Assembly: GCA_023416735.1 (NCBI GenBank) | Contig: JAEZGX010000035.1 | Location: 40,513-104,512 of the forward strand | DNA from: Verrucomicrobiota bacterium | Lineage (GTDB): Bacteria > Verrucomicrobiota > Verrucomicrobiia > Opitutales > Opitutaceae | Reading direction: 5' to 3' | Length of the DNA: 64,000 nt | In this document: one piece after another, positions 52,311-60,260 of the stretch | Position numbering within the stretch: position 1 is the first letter of the stretch | How the letters are laid out: each line of letters begins with the position of its first letter | Notes under the pieces: model-generated | Told to the model about the DNA's origin: nothing | The model's database searches: none | What the model saw: the letters and a program-made list of their open reading frames with translations, nothing else | Position numbers and translations under genes: made by a program

Positions 52311-55043
52311 TCATTGGCGGAGCACGGTGGTGACGCGAGTGCTGGCTGCTCGCAGACCGTCGGCTTGGGCGGTGATCCGGAGTTCTCCGCTTGCGCCGGG
52401 TTTAGCGCGGACGATGACGAGGCACAGGCCGTTGAACGCTTTGCGTTGGGGCAATTGAAACGGCTCGAAACTGGTGGGATCGCCGTTGTCGGTTGCGACG
52501 ATTTCGCCGGGGCCTTCGGTTTCGAATTTCAGGTCGTGACTCGTGCGCGGCACGAGACGTCCGGCGTCGTCGATGATGCGGACCGTGATGAACGCGAGGT
52601 CGCGCCCATCGGCCGAAATAGAGGCGCGATCGGGCGTGAGCTCGAGCGCGGTGGCTTCGCCGGAAGTTTCCACGCGGGCATCGGCCCATCTCGCGCCGTT
52701 TTTGTAGGCGACCACTTCTACCACACCGGGCTCGTAGGCCACGTCGTCCCAGCGAAGTCGATACGTGAACGGGGCCTTCTTTTTTCGTCCGAGCGAGCGA
52801 CCGTTGAGGAAAAGCTCGGCTTCGTCACCGGAGGTGAACACGTGAATGGGCGTGAGTTCGCCGTGCCGGTCCGGCCAGGTCCAATGCGGAAGAATGTGCG
52901 CCATCGGCAGCTCAGGGCGCCAGTGCGATTGATAGAGGTAGAACCGGTCTTTTTTGAAGCCCGCGAGATCGATGATGCCGCAATACGAGCTGCGAGATGC
53001 ATAGTAGGGCGTGGGTTCGCCGAGGTGATCCCAGCCGGTCCAGACGAACTCGCCGGCGACGTAAGGATGCCGCTCGAGGGAGGCGAAGACCTTGTCGGCG
53101 GACGCGCCGAAGTCCACGGCGTGCAGTTCGTAGGAACTGACGTGACGCGATTTCGAGTCGCCGCCGCGACCCTCGCGCGTGGGCGCGCTGGTCTCGGATG
53201 TAACAGGAAACAAATACACGCCGCGGCTGCTGAACGCGGACGCGGTTTCGCTGCTCAAAATGACTTTGTCCGGAAATTTCTCGCGGAAGGCGGGAAACTG
53301 CGGCGACGTGCGGATGCGGTCGGTGCCTTCAAACTCGGGCGTGTCGCGAATGCCCTGACCTTGATAGTTGAGGCTGATGACGTCGATGACCGCAGGAAGC
53401 GGCATGTCTGCTTTTGCGTAGTTCATCGCGCTCGTCGTGGGGCGGGTCGGGTCCTCGTCGTGCGAGATGTCGCAGAGACGTTGCGCGACGGCGGCGCCTT
53501 CTTCGCCCGTGTATTGTTCGCCGACCTCGTTGCCGACACTCCAGAGGATGACGGAAGGGTTGTTGCGGTCGCGGCGGATGAGCGCGCGAAGATCCTGTTC
53601 GTGCCAGTCGGAGAAGATCAGGTGAAAATCGAGCGGAGTTTTGCGGCGTTCCCAGACGTCGTAGCTCTCGTTGACCACGAGGAAGCCCATGCGGTCGGTG
53701 AGTTCGAGGAGTTCGGGCGCGGGCGGATTGTGCGCCATGCGGATGGCGTTGCAGCCCATCTCGCGGAGCACTTCGAGCTGACGCTCGGCAGCGCGAAGAT
53801 TGAAGGTGGCCCCGAGAGCGCCGAGATCGTGGTGCTGGTTGACGCCTTTGATTTGGATCCGCTCGCCGTTGACGTGGATGCCCGAATCAGGATCGAAGCG
53901 AAGCGAGCGGATGCCGAAGCGGGTTTCGTAGGTGTCGAGGATTTCGTCGCCGCGCGAGACCGTGGTGACGGCGATGTAGCGATGGGGCGTCTGCGTGGGC
54001 GGCGGACCCCACAGTTTGGGGGTCGAGACGGTGACGGAACTGTCGAAGGCCAAGCTGCCGCCGGCGGCAATGGTGGCTTCGCGCGAGGGGAGCGTCGCGG
54101 TGGGATTGCTGGCCCGGGAATCGTCGACGCGAAGCTCGAAAATCGCAGTTGAAACGGAAACATGGGCATCGCGCTCGGACGCGTTGTCGATGGTGACCTG
54201 CACGTCGACGGTGGCGGTGGATGCGGAGACATCGCGGGCGGTGATGTAAGTGCCCCACTGCGCGACACGAACGGGCTGGGTTTTGGTGAGCCAGACGTTG
54301 CGATAGATGCCGCCGCCGGGATACCAGCGGGATGAACGCGGCGGATTGTCGAGACGGATCGCGATCTGATTCTGGGCACCGAAACGGACATAGGGCGTGA
54401 GGTCCACGCGCCACGAGGAGTAGCCGAAAGGCCAGCCGCCGGCGATGTGGCCATTGATCCACACCGTCGCGTAGGACATCGCGCCGTCGATCTCCAGAAA
54501 GATGGACTTACCGATGTCGGTCGTCGGAATGTCCAATCTTTTTCGATACCAGCCGATGCCCCAGCTTGGGAGCCGTCCCATGCCGCCGACGTCGCCCGTC
54601 GGGATGAAGGGGCCCTCGATCGCCCAATCGTGCGGAAGGTCGAGTTGGCGCCACGCGCTGTCGTCGAAATCGCTCCGCACGTAAGCTACGTCGCTGCCGG
54701 GATTGCCGGGTGGCCGGATGTGGCGGCGAGCGGGATCCTTGATGAAGGCGTTTCCGGTGGGGAGTATCCAAGATTTGAGGACGGGCCGGGCCTCCGTGGA
54801 AATTTTTTGCGCTTCTTTCGGCTGGGCGTCGGCGGGGCCATCGTCGCGTTCGTTGCGCACCTCGGGGCGCACGTCGTAGAGCAAGTTGACGGTGTTGCCC
54901 GGTGGATCGTCTTTTTGGAAGCGCCAGCCGTCGTTGAACGAGATTCGCTCGCGCGGCGCGCCCTCCGCGAGAGAAGCCAGCGTGAGCAGCGCAGACGCAG
55001 CGATCGCGAGGTAGCGAGGAGGGCGGGAGAAGAGTGCGTTCAT
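52311..55043 (-). CDS. secreted GH2 beta-galactosidase family enzyme
   Basis: A 910-residue glycoside hydrolase. Signal peptide near residues 1-28. The GH2 pattern is clear: jelly-roll QLDLPHDWAIEGPF, the acid/base Glu in SVGNEVGEQY, and the nucleophile region VILSSETASAF. C-terminal domains resemble DUF4982 and immunoglobulin-like modules. It probably cleaves beta-galactosides outside the cytoplasm; the specificity is not certain. It is flanked downstream by a terminator. Confidence 0.92.
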   Translation of the reverse strand: MNALFSRPPRYLAIAASALLTLASLAEGAPRERISFNDGWRFQKDDPPGNTVNLLYDVRPEVRNERDDGPADAQPKEAQKISTEARPVLKSWILPTGNAFIKDPARRHIRPPGNPGSDVAYVRSDFDDSAWRQLDLPHDWAIEGPFIPTGDVGGMGRLPSWGIGWYRKRLDIPTTDIGKSIFLEIDGAMSYATVWINGHIAGGWPFGYSSWRVDLTPYVRFGAQNQIAIRLDNPPRSSRWYPGGGIYRNVWLTKTQPVRVAQWGTYITARDVSASTATVDVQVTIDNASERDAHVSVSTAIFELRVDDSRASNPTATLPSREATIAAGGSLAFDSSVTVSTPKLWGPPPTQTPHRYIAVTTVSRGDEILDTYETRFGIRSLRFDPDSGIHVNGERIQIKGVNQHHDLGALGATFNLRAAERQLEVLREMGCNAIRMAHNPPAPELLELTDRMGFLVVNESYDVWERRKTPLDFHLIFSDWHEQDLRALIRRDRNNPSVILWSVGNEVGEQYTGEEGAAVAQRLCDISHDEDPTRPTTSAMNYAKADMPLPAVIDVISLNYQGQGIRDTPEFEGTDRIRTSPQFPAFREKFPDKVILSSETASAFSSRGVYLFPVTSETSAPTREGRGGDSKSRHVSSYELHAVDFGASADKVFASLERHPYVAGEFVWTGWDHLGEPTPYYASRSSYCGIIDLAGFKKDRFYLYQSHWRPELPMAHILPHWTWPDRHGELTPIHVFTSGDEAELFLNGRSLGRKKKAPFTYRLRWDDVAYEPGVVEVVAYKNGARWADARVETSGEATALELTPDRASISADGRDLAFITVRIIDDAGRLVPRTSHDLKFETEGPGEIVATDNGDPTSFEPFQLPQRKAFNGLCLVIVRAKPGASGELRITAQADGLRAASTRVTTVLRQ

Positions 55044-55234
55044 GAGATTCGGAAGTGAGAGGCCAATTTAAATGCTTGGGAGTGATCGTCGCCCGCTGCG
55101 CCGAAGTGACTGCCATCGCCTCGGGGCGGCTGAGGGTGAAATCACTTCACCGTTCGCGACCGAGGGCTTACTCGATGAGCTCGCGCGGCGCCGCGGTGAA
55201 GCAAATTGCCGCGCTGACATTCGAATGCGGCGAG

Positions 55235-55311
55235 TGGCGCGGTGGGCGAGACTCGAACTCGCGACCGACGGTTTAGAAAACCGTTGCTCTATCCGGCTGA
55301 GCTACCACCGC
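55235..55311 (-). tRNA. tRNA-Arg (anticodon TCT)
   Basis: Read on the minus strand: GCGGTGG acceptor arm, D-arm GCTC...GAGC, anticodon arm ACGGT-TTTCTAA-ACCGT, T-arm GCGAG-TTCGAGT-CTCGC, acceptor CCACCGC, discriminator G and encoded CCA. Confidence 0.95.
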
Positions 55312-55427
55312 GTGAAAGCCAAAACGTGCTGCGAAGCGGTAGCTTTGGAGGCAGGTGCGGACAAGGCCAAAACCACGCTTGACTTGGGTTGGATCGGTTA
55401 ACACGTTCGCCGGCTCTTTCCCCTCAC

Positions 55428-55504
55428 GGGGTGGTAGCTCAGCTGGTTAGAGCGTCTGCCTGTCACGCAGAAGGTCGCGGGTTCGAGTCCCGTCCATCCC
55501 GCCA
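55428..55504 (+). tRNA. tRNA-Asp (anticodon GTC), integration target
   Basis: Cloverleaf with GGGGTGG / CCATCCC acceptor, anticodon arm TCTGC-CTGTCAC-GCAGA, T-arm GCGGG-TTCGAGT-CCCGT, and encoded CCA. Its last 53 bases are repeated at 63907-63959, so this is the reconstructed tRNA at one edge of the integrated element. Confidence 0.95.
55452..55504. repeat. attL (tRNA-Asp 3' part)
   Basis: Left copy of the 53-bp direct repeat, identical to the right copy except one base (T versus C) in the variable-loop region. Confidence 0.9.
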
Positions 55505-55512
55505 TTTTAAAT

Positions 55513-55543
55513 GCCCGCAGCCCAACGGCTTGCGGGCTTTTTT
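55513..55543 (+). terminator. terminator after tRNA-Asp
   Basis: GCCCGCA (55513-55519) pairs with TGCGGGC (55531-55537), followed by six T residues. Confidence 0.82.
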
Positions 55544-55702
55544 GCGTCCATTCGTTGAACTGCCGCAACGCGGCAAAATCTGACAAAATCGGCAAAAAAC
55601 CGCAGGTAGTGACAGCGTAGTGTCACGTTGTTCTTCCGCCATGCGATCGTTTCGCTGCTTAGGCAATCTTGGCGGGAGGAACGCGCAGATCGCACACGAT
55701 GC

Positions 55703-56014
55703 TCAGCGTGAGAACAACTGCAGCGTCCAAGCGCGCGGTTGAGTCGAATCCGCTGGCCTCTCGAAGAACGATGTTGGGTGAAACTTTGCCGCACGCGCCC
55801 GGCCGCGGCTGACTGGTGACTCCAGGTTGAATGCAAACAGCCTCTCACCCACCTTCGGCGTCACTTTCCAGCGTGAGAGATCCAAGCGATCGATCCTCAC
55901 TTTACGTTCAGCTGCGTCCTCGATCATCGCGTCAAACACTCCATCACCAGTGATGGATATCCGTCTCGGGCTTGCCTCGCGCGCCTCGGCTCGCAGCGTG
56001 CGGTATAGACTCAA
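55703..56014 (-). CDS. hypothetical protein of the element
   Basis: A 103-residue reading frame with protein-like composition (GDGVFDAMIEDAAERKVRID and SRWKVTPKVGERLFAFNLES). No family recognised. The opposite strand does not look coding here, which supports this frame. Located between attL and the iteron-like repeats. Confidence 0.38.
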   Translation of the reverse strand: MSLYRTLRAEAREASPRRISITGDGVFDAMIEDAAERKVRIDRLDLSRWKVTPKVGERLFAFNLESPVSRGRARAAKFHPTSFFERPADSTQPRAWTLQLFSR

Positions 56015-56028
56015 CCTACATCGGCAAA

Positions 56029-56300
56029 ATGACCGCTGCCGTAGTCGATGCGCCCGGCCTATCTGGCGACAAGGCGGACTTGGTTCGCGACGCCTTGCAG
56101 CGTTTGGGCCGGTCGCATCGGTGCCGAGCCGTTCTCCAGGCTTGCGCGGACGACATTCGCACGCGTCCAGACACAGGCGTGGTAGCCGGCTGTTCGAGCG
56201 GCGCTACGCGGGACCATGCGAGGTTGAGGTCGTGGACGCGAAGATCCAGGCACGGTCGGGAGGTCCCTCCTCCAGGATAGAGATCGAGACATGCCCTCCC
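56029..56300 (+). pseudogene. probable frameshifted gene
   Basis: The first frame encodes MTAAVVDAPGLSGDKADLVR and a further 30 coding-like residues. After about 56180 the coding-like signal continues in another frame (LFERRYAGPCEVEVVDAKIQ). This pattern suggests one indel. No family recognised; the end point is approximate. Confidence 0.35.
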
Positions 56301-56305
56301 TTTTC

Positions 56306-56468
56306 CTTAAGTCGGGCTTTTACGCCTTGTGCGTATACGCAACCGCCCAAATTGCGCCATCACCGGCGAAACGCGCCGACGCCCGTCGTCCTTAAGTCTG
56401 GGTTTTACGCCTGCTGCGTATACGCAAGCCGCTTAAGTCGGCGTTTTACGCCTTCTGCGTAAACGCGG
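56306..56468. repeat. three 37-nt iteron-like repeats with internal dyad
   Basis: Copies begin at 56306, 56391 and 56432. Each starts CTTAAGTC and contains TTTTACGCCT followed by TGCGTA and ACGC; the third copy has the clean dyad TTTACGC-CTTCT-GCGTAAA. Spacing (85 and 41) is irregular. A further AGCGCG-tttttt-CGCGCT hairpin follows at 56481-56498. Confidence 0.72.
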
Positions 56469-56685
56469 GGTGCTCATCATAGCGCGTTTTTTCGCGCTCA
56501 GCTTAGCGCGTTCGGCTCCAAAAACGAAAACCGGAGGGAGTGTTGCTCGGCCGAAGATTGAGCGGCGCGGGCATTCTTGTTCGGGCGGACGCGAAGCGGG
56601 GCAGGGTGATGTATTTCGTCGGAAGGGCGCGGGCCAGACGGTTGAACCTTGCCCGGTGCCCCCCTCAAAACGACCCGCGCGCGGG

Positions 56686-56695
56686 GTGTTGTCAT
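56686..56695 (+). promoter_or_regulatory. GKGTTGTYAT motif, copy 1
   Basis: GTGTTGTCAT, ending 12 bases before the ATG at 56708. One of four copies of this motif just upstream of element genes. Confidence 0.4.
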
Positions 56696-56707
56696 CTAGC
56701 AAGAGAT

Positions 56708-56941
56708 ATGACGATTCTCGCGCTCGATTGCAAAACCCCGGAGGCCCTCACGCAGGCGGCTCAGGCCGCCCGACGGGAGGAGCACGCCAAGGAACTTTCC
56801 TTGGCCGAAACCAAGTTTGAGCCGGAGACATTCATTAAGAGCGCAGCCGCGGTGTTCACTGATTCGCGCAACGGCTCGCGAGCCTCGGCCTGCGCGAGGA
56901 GACGCTCGAATAAGAACGATACCGACCATCTCTTCCCATGA
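56708..56941 (+). CDS. hypothetical protein of the element
   Basis: A 77-residue charged protein (MTILALDCKTPEALTQAAQA at its start, Arg/Asn-rich end). No family recognised. AAGAG before the ATG at 56708 and the upstream GTGTTGTCAT motif support this start. The stop overlaps the next start (ATGA). Confidence 0.5.
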   Translation: MTILALDCKTPEALTQAAQAARREEHAKELSLAETKFEPETFIKSAAAVFTDSRNGSRASACARRRSNKNDTDHLFP

Positions 56942-57135
56942 AGCTGTCGCGAAAACTCTCTCCCCGAGCAGATTACTTGCGCGATCTTGTTCGGTGCCGC
57001 CGCGAAGCCGTGTCCGACGATTATCGCCGATTCCTAGTGCCGTTCATCGCGCGCATGTGGCGCAAATGCACGCCTGCGGAGCGCATCGCTGCGTTCGCAG
57101 CTGCGCGACCGCGCAAGCGCCACGTAGCGGCCTGA
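56938..57135 (+). CDS. hypothetical small basic protein
   Basis: A 65-residue basic protein (RRFLVPFIARMWRKCTPAER) translationally coupled to the previous gene. No family recognised. Confidence 0.5.
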   Translation: MKLSRKLSPRADYLRDLVRCRREAVSDDYRRFLVPFIARMWRKCTPAERIAAFAAARPRKRHVAA

Positions 57136-57239
57136 TCAGAGCAAGACGGACATTCGGGCCGCCGGCCGCATCTCCCACGGAGGTGCGGCCGGCTTGTTGT
57201 GGGCGGGGCGCTGCCGTGGGTGTCGCTATCTCTTGGGCG

Positions 57240-57617
57240 ATGGCGAACCCGCACCAATCCTCACACAGTCCGCCCGGCGCATGGACCCCGCAGTTTTTCC
57301 AGCCTGCGCCCGGCCATCTGGTTGAGCAGCGCACGGAATTCACCTACGCCGAGCACGTGATAATTGCGCCCGACGGACGCGTTGAGACCCGTTTCGGGGC
57401 CGCGTGGCGATGGATGACGACAGATTCGCGGCATTTGCCTCCTGCTGCAACCGCGTCCTTGGCGGCGGACATCTTGCGCATGCGCCCGGCGATGCTCTAC
57501 CGCCCACCCGGGGGTGAACTGCAGATCCCCTGGCATGCCGGCGCGCCGGTGCCGCCGCAGCTCGCGCTGCCCGCCCGGGGAGCTTGGTGGAAGCGACTAC
57601 TCGGAGGCCCCCGCTGA
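57240..57617 (+). CDS. hypothetical protein of the element
   Basis: A 125-residue protein with Pro-rich N-terminus and a central AEHVIIAPDGRVETRFGAAW stretch. No family recognised. A GCTATCTCTT motif ends five bases before the ATG. The stop overlaps the next start. Confidence 0.5.
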   Translation: MANPHQSSHSPPGAWTPQFFQPAPGHLVEQRTEFTYAEHVIIAPDGRVETRFGAAWRWMTTDSRHLPPAATASLAADILRMRPAMLYRPPGGELQIPWHAGAPVPPQLALPARGAWWKRLLGGPR

Positions 57618-58282
57618 TGAAAATCCTGCACGTCCAATCGTTGCATCTGCACGATCCTTGGCTGCGCACGGTCGCGTCCTGGGCGCCATCAGTCGACGCG
57701 ATCACGATCGCCGGTGATTGCATGCCGATCGCATCGTCTCGCAAGCGCGTCGATGACGAGCGCGAGCTGCGCCGCTGGCTCGCAGATCTGCGCGTCGATG
57801 TCTATTATTCGAGAGGGCCCTACGACGTAGATGCGCGCAAGATGCTTGGCTGGGGCCTGCCTAACCTGCACCTCTCGGGGACGCATGAGGGGCGCGGCAC
57901 AGGGTATAGTATTCACGTCGTAGATACCTACTCCACCGAGATCTGGGAGCCTCATGCGACGACTCTACCCGGGATCGTTGTAAGCCACTTTCCGCCGATG
58001 GGGTGCGGATGTGCGACATCCACTCCGGATGGGGAAAATTGCGGACGCAGTGACGTGCGAGCAATGCTCGATCAGCTCGGTGACGTGCGACTCGCGCTCG
58101 GCGGTCGCGTGTCGCAGCCGCGGGAGCGTATCGGTTGGGCGGAGGGGGCCTGTGTCGTTGTGCCTGGAATTAGCTACCAGGAGCACGCCGCCGAACCGGC
58201 TTTTGCGCGCATCGATATGAGCAGGCGCAGCATCCAGGTCTACGACGGGAAACAGCTGCGCGCGCACTCGTTCGCTCGCTGA
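57617..58282 (+). CDS. metallophosphoesterase-like protein lacking most metal ligands
   Basis: A 221-residue protein with the layout of calcineurin-like phosphoesterases: an N-terminal KILHVQSLHL where the family has a D-x-H motif, GD at 33-34 retained, RGPYD in place of GNHD, SHFPP with a His retained near 124, and GGRVSQP where GHxH is expected. Most metal ligands are therefore absent, so it may be catalytically inactive or diverged. TGATG overlap with the previous gene. Confidence 0.6.
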   Translation: MKILHVQSLHLHDPWLRTVASWAPSVDAITIAGDCMPIASSRKRVDDERELRRWLADLRVDVYYSRGPYDVDARKMLGWGLPNLHLSGTHEGRGTGYSIHVVDTYSTEIWEPHATTLPGIVVSHFPPMGCGCATSTPDGENCGRSDVRAMLDQLGDVRLALGGRVSQPRERIGWAEGACVVVPGISYQEHAAEPAFARIDMSRRSIQVYDGKQLRAHSFAR

Positions 58283-58310
58283 GCCCCCCTCATCCGGGCG
58301 AATCGGCTCG

Positions 58311-58320
58311 GTGTTGTTAT
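58311..58320 (+). promoter_or_regulatory. GKGTTGTYAT motif, copy 2
   Basis: GTGTTGTTAT, ending eight bases before a GTG start at 58329. Confidence 0.4.
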
Positions 58321-58328
58321 AAGCAGGT

Positions 58329-58519
58329 GTGACATCGCCCTACGGCAACACCCGCGTCCACTACGTGATCACTCAGAGCTCCGCGAGATGGGCATCACGT
58401 CGACTCGCCCAAGCGAACAACTCGGCGAGCGCGGCACGCAAGCAATCGAAGAATTTCCCGGCACGCGGGTGTTGGCGTCATGTAGACTGACACGCGACGC
58501 AGCGCATACGGCGCCATGA
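58329..58519 (+). pseudogene. small frameshifted reading frame
   Basis: From GTG 58329 the frame encodes MTSPYGNTRVHYVITQSSA with coding-like codon use. Past about 58385 the coding-like signal moves to the frame of ATG 58388 (MGITSTRPSEQLGERGTQAI). This could be one broken gene or two overlapping short ones. Confidence 0.35.
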
Positions 58520-58547
58520 GCACACCCGTTTTTGGGATGTGGCAGGG

Positions 58548-58557
58548 GCGTTGTTAT
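58548..58557 (+). promoter_or_regulatory. GKGTTGTYAT motif, copy 3
   Basis: GCGTTGTTAT, ending ten bases before the ATG at 58568, which could be the original start of the HNH-like pseudogene. Confidence 0.38.
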
Positions 58558-58567
58558 CAAAGGGACG

Positions 58568-59132
58568 ATGATGACACTCCCCGCTCTTGATCCTCGCTAG
58601 AACTCTCTTGGGGCGACCGCGACCCCCGGCGCCCTGGCACCCATTTCTGCGTGCGGCACAGAGATGGCCGCCCGCAGTGGCGCTCCGACTTGGCGCAGGC
58701 GCGACAGCTCTCCCGCAATCGCCTATACGCGGAGATGGATGCACTGACGCGCGAGGGGGTCGCACGTCGCCTGCAAGCGGCGGCGCGTATTCGAGCGCAC
58801 AAGAGAGGACTGGCGTTCGCGATCACGGTCGCGGATGTGCTCGCACTCATCCCTGAGGAATGCGCTGCCCCGCGCTGGGCCTGCGATTCGCGCGCGGCAG
58901 CGGTCGGGCGTCGCCGACGCTCGACCGTATCCTCAATGATCGCGGCTACGAGCGCGGCAATATCGAGGTGGTGAGTAAAGCTCACAATTGCTGTAAGCGC
59001 TGCGCCCGCGCTGGCGCGGACATCGTGCGCTATCGCACGTGCCAGCGCACCCGCGCGGATCAGCTCGCCGCGGCTGCTCACCTCGACGTGTCGCGCGCCC
59101 GCGCAGTCGCGGCCCTCAACTTCGGTGCATGA
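58568..59132 (+). pseudogene. HNH-like phage/element endonuclease, frameshifted
   Basis: The segment from 58651 encodes LSRNRLYAEMDALTREGVAR, then RAHKRGLAFAITVADVLALI; near 58860 the frame changes by one to CPALGLRFARGS and SPTLDRILNDRGYERGNIEV. The LDRI-x3-xGY-x2-GN pattern is typical of phage-associated HNH endonuclease proteins. A likely second break lies near 58600, where MTLPALDPR ends in a stop. The gene is not functional as one protein unless recoding occurs. Confidence 0.55.
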
Positions 59133-59285
59133 CCGAGTCCACAACTAATCCTATGCCGCCGGCCCGGGTTCGGGCGCGAGCAGCTGGTGGGCATCAGCGA
59201 CTTGGCGAAGGAGATGCGCGCGAAGCTGTCGGTGCCGGGCGCGTGCGCGGGGTGAGCAGACCAAGCGGTTATCTCTTTATTGAAC
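59133..59285 (+). other. gene fragment, left copy of a duplicated unit
   Basis: Between 59193 and 59255 lies ISDLAKEMRAKLSVPGACAG followed by a stop, in an open stretch with no clear start. The same element recurs at 61865-61930 (ISGLARQMRAKSVP). Confidence 0.45.
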
Positions 59286-59483
59286 ATGAGTAACGAAGAT
59301 TACCGCTTTTGCGCCGGTTGGGACGACGGTTCACGCGCAATCCAAGGCGAGCGCCAGCCGCGCCGCAACGACAACGTCCTCCAGTCGCGAGACTACTTGG
59401 AGGGTTACCTCACCGGACGCGACACAACCGAGCGCGTGCTGCTCGAACGCAGCGGCTGCAACGCGGGCACTGACCGCAACTGA
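59286..59483 (+). CDS. small acidic protein, left paralogue
   Basis: A 65-residue protein (CAGWDDGSRAIQGERQ, then DYLEGYLTGRDTTERVLLER). It is a paralogue of the protein at 61956-62168, sharing the FxxGxxDG start, the central PRR stretch and the YxxGYxxGxD motif. No function known. GTTATCTCTT lies before its ATG. Confidence 0.55.
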   Translation: MSNEDYRFCAGWDDGSRAIQGERQPRRNDNVLQSRDYLEGYLTGRDTTERVLLERSGCNAGTDRN

Positions 59484-59541
59484 GGCTCATCAAAAAAATC
59501 GGAGCCGCTCATAGACGAGCAAAGGCTGATGGCGCTTCCAT

Positions 59542-59643
59542 ATGACGCAGCAATCGGCTCTGGCCTGGGAGGAGGATCACCTCGCCAAACTCCGCCAGTT
59601 GAAGCAGGGCCTGATGCAGACGCTGCTGACCCCGCCGAGCTAA
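59542..59643 (+). pseudogene. HsdS C-terminal remnant
   Basis: A 33-residue frame ending in HLAKLRQLKQGLMQTLLT, closely resembling the C-terminal end of type I restriction specificity subunits (KLRxLKQGLMQDLLTGRV). An in-frame stop lies 15 bases upstream, so the rest of HsdS is gone. It converges with the RES gene. Confidence 0.6.
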
Positions 59644-60260
59644 GTGGCGGGCCAAGACTCTTGCCACGTGCCGCTGGGATCGTGGATTCTGACCTTCGAC
59701 CCTGGCTGTAGCTTGTCACGGAAGACTACGAGACTCACCCCTGCCTGTCCGGCACGATGTAACGGTGCGCAGGGATAGCGGATTGCTTCAAAGCGGTCGC
59801 TCGCGGCTGCCGCTGCGCCAAGAAGCTGTGTCGGGGCGGCGGGCGACTTTAGGCGCCATGGAGCAATCAACTCGTCAGGATTGGTGCCGAGCGTTGATTG
59901 CACGCTGGTAATGGTGACATCGAGCACGGCTCGCAGGTTGACCTCGACATGAAAGACAGTGTCCGGCGGCGACGCTTTCCGCGCGAACCCGGCTAGCCCT
60001 GCATGTTGTTTCACCTCGGCTGCTGCCACGTCCTCACCCTCTCCGAGATAAAGCGCCGCGATATTGGGGGGATTGTAACGGTAGGCTTTTGTCGGCGTGA
60101 GCAGGAAGGTCGGAGAGACGATCTGTAGTGCCACGCCAGGCACGACTGGTCCTTTCATCCCCAAAAGGGCCGCCAGCGGGACTCGGCGCGCATACGTGTC
60201 TGCGAGGGGAGATGGCGCCAAGGTGGCGAGAGCCGAGAAGAGGGCGGCGTCAACGTGCAT
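59640..60260 (-). CDS. RES-domain toxin
   Basis: A 206-residue RES-family protein. The start AYRYNPPNIAALYLGEGEDV matches the RES fold (Arg/Tyr then ALYL then acidic), with RFEAIRYP near the end and LVVFRDKL. RES toxins act on NAD or by ADP-ribosylation. The start overlaps the antitoxin stop by one base (TAATG), so the pair is coupled, antitoxin first. Confidence 0.83.
   Translation of the reverse strand: MHVDAALFSALATLAPSPLADTYARRVPLAALLGMKGPVVPGVALQIVSPTFLLTPTKAYRYNPPNIAALYLGEGEDVAAAEVKQHAGLAGFARKASPPDTVFHVEVNLRAVLDVTITSVQSTLGTNPDELIAPWRLKSPAAPTQLLGAAAAASDRFEAIRYPCAPLHRAGQAGVSLVVFRDKLQPGSKVRIHDPSGTWQESWPAT

Noticed and set aside
55398..55595. Minus-strand frame with GLEPATFCVTGRRS over tRNA-Asp
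   Set aside because: It is the reverse translation of the tRNA-Asp gene, a common false call.
56306..56468. CRISPR array
   Set aside because: Only three copies, with gaps of 48 and 4 bases, internal dyads and no cas genes.
56306..56468. Integron attC sites
   Set aside because: The core sites of attC (GTTRRRY and RYYYAAC) are absent, and the recombinase is a phage-type integrase.
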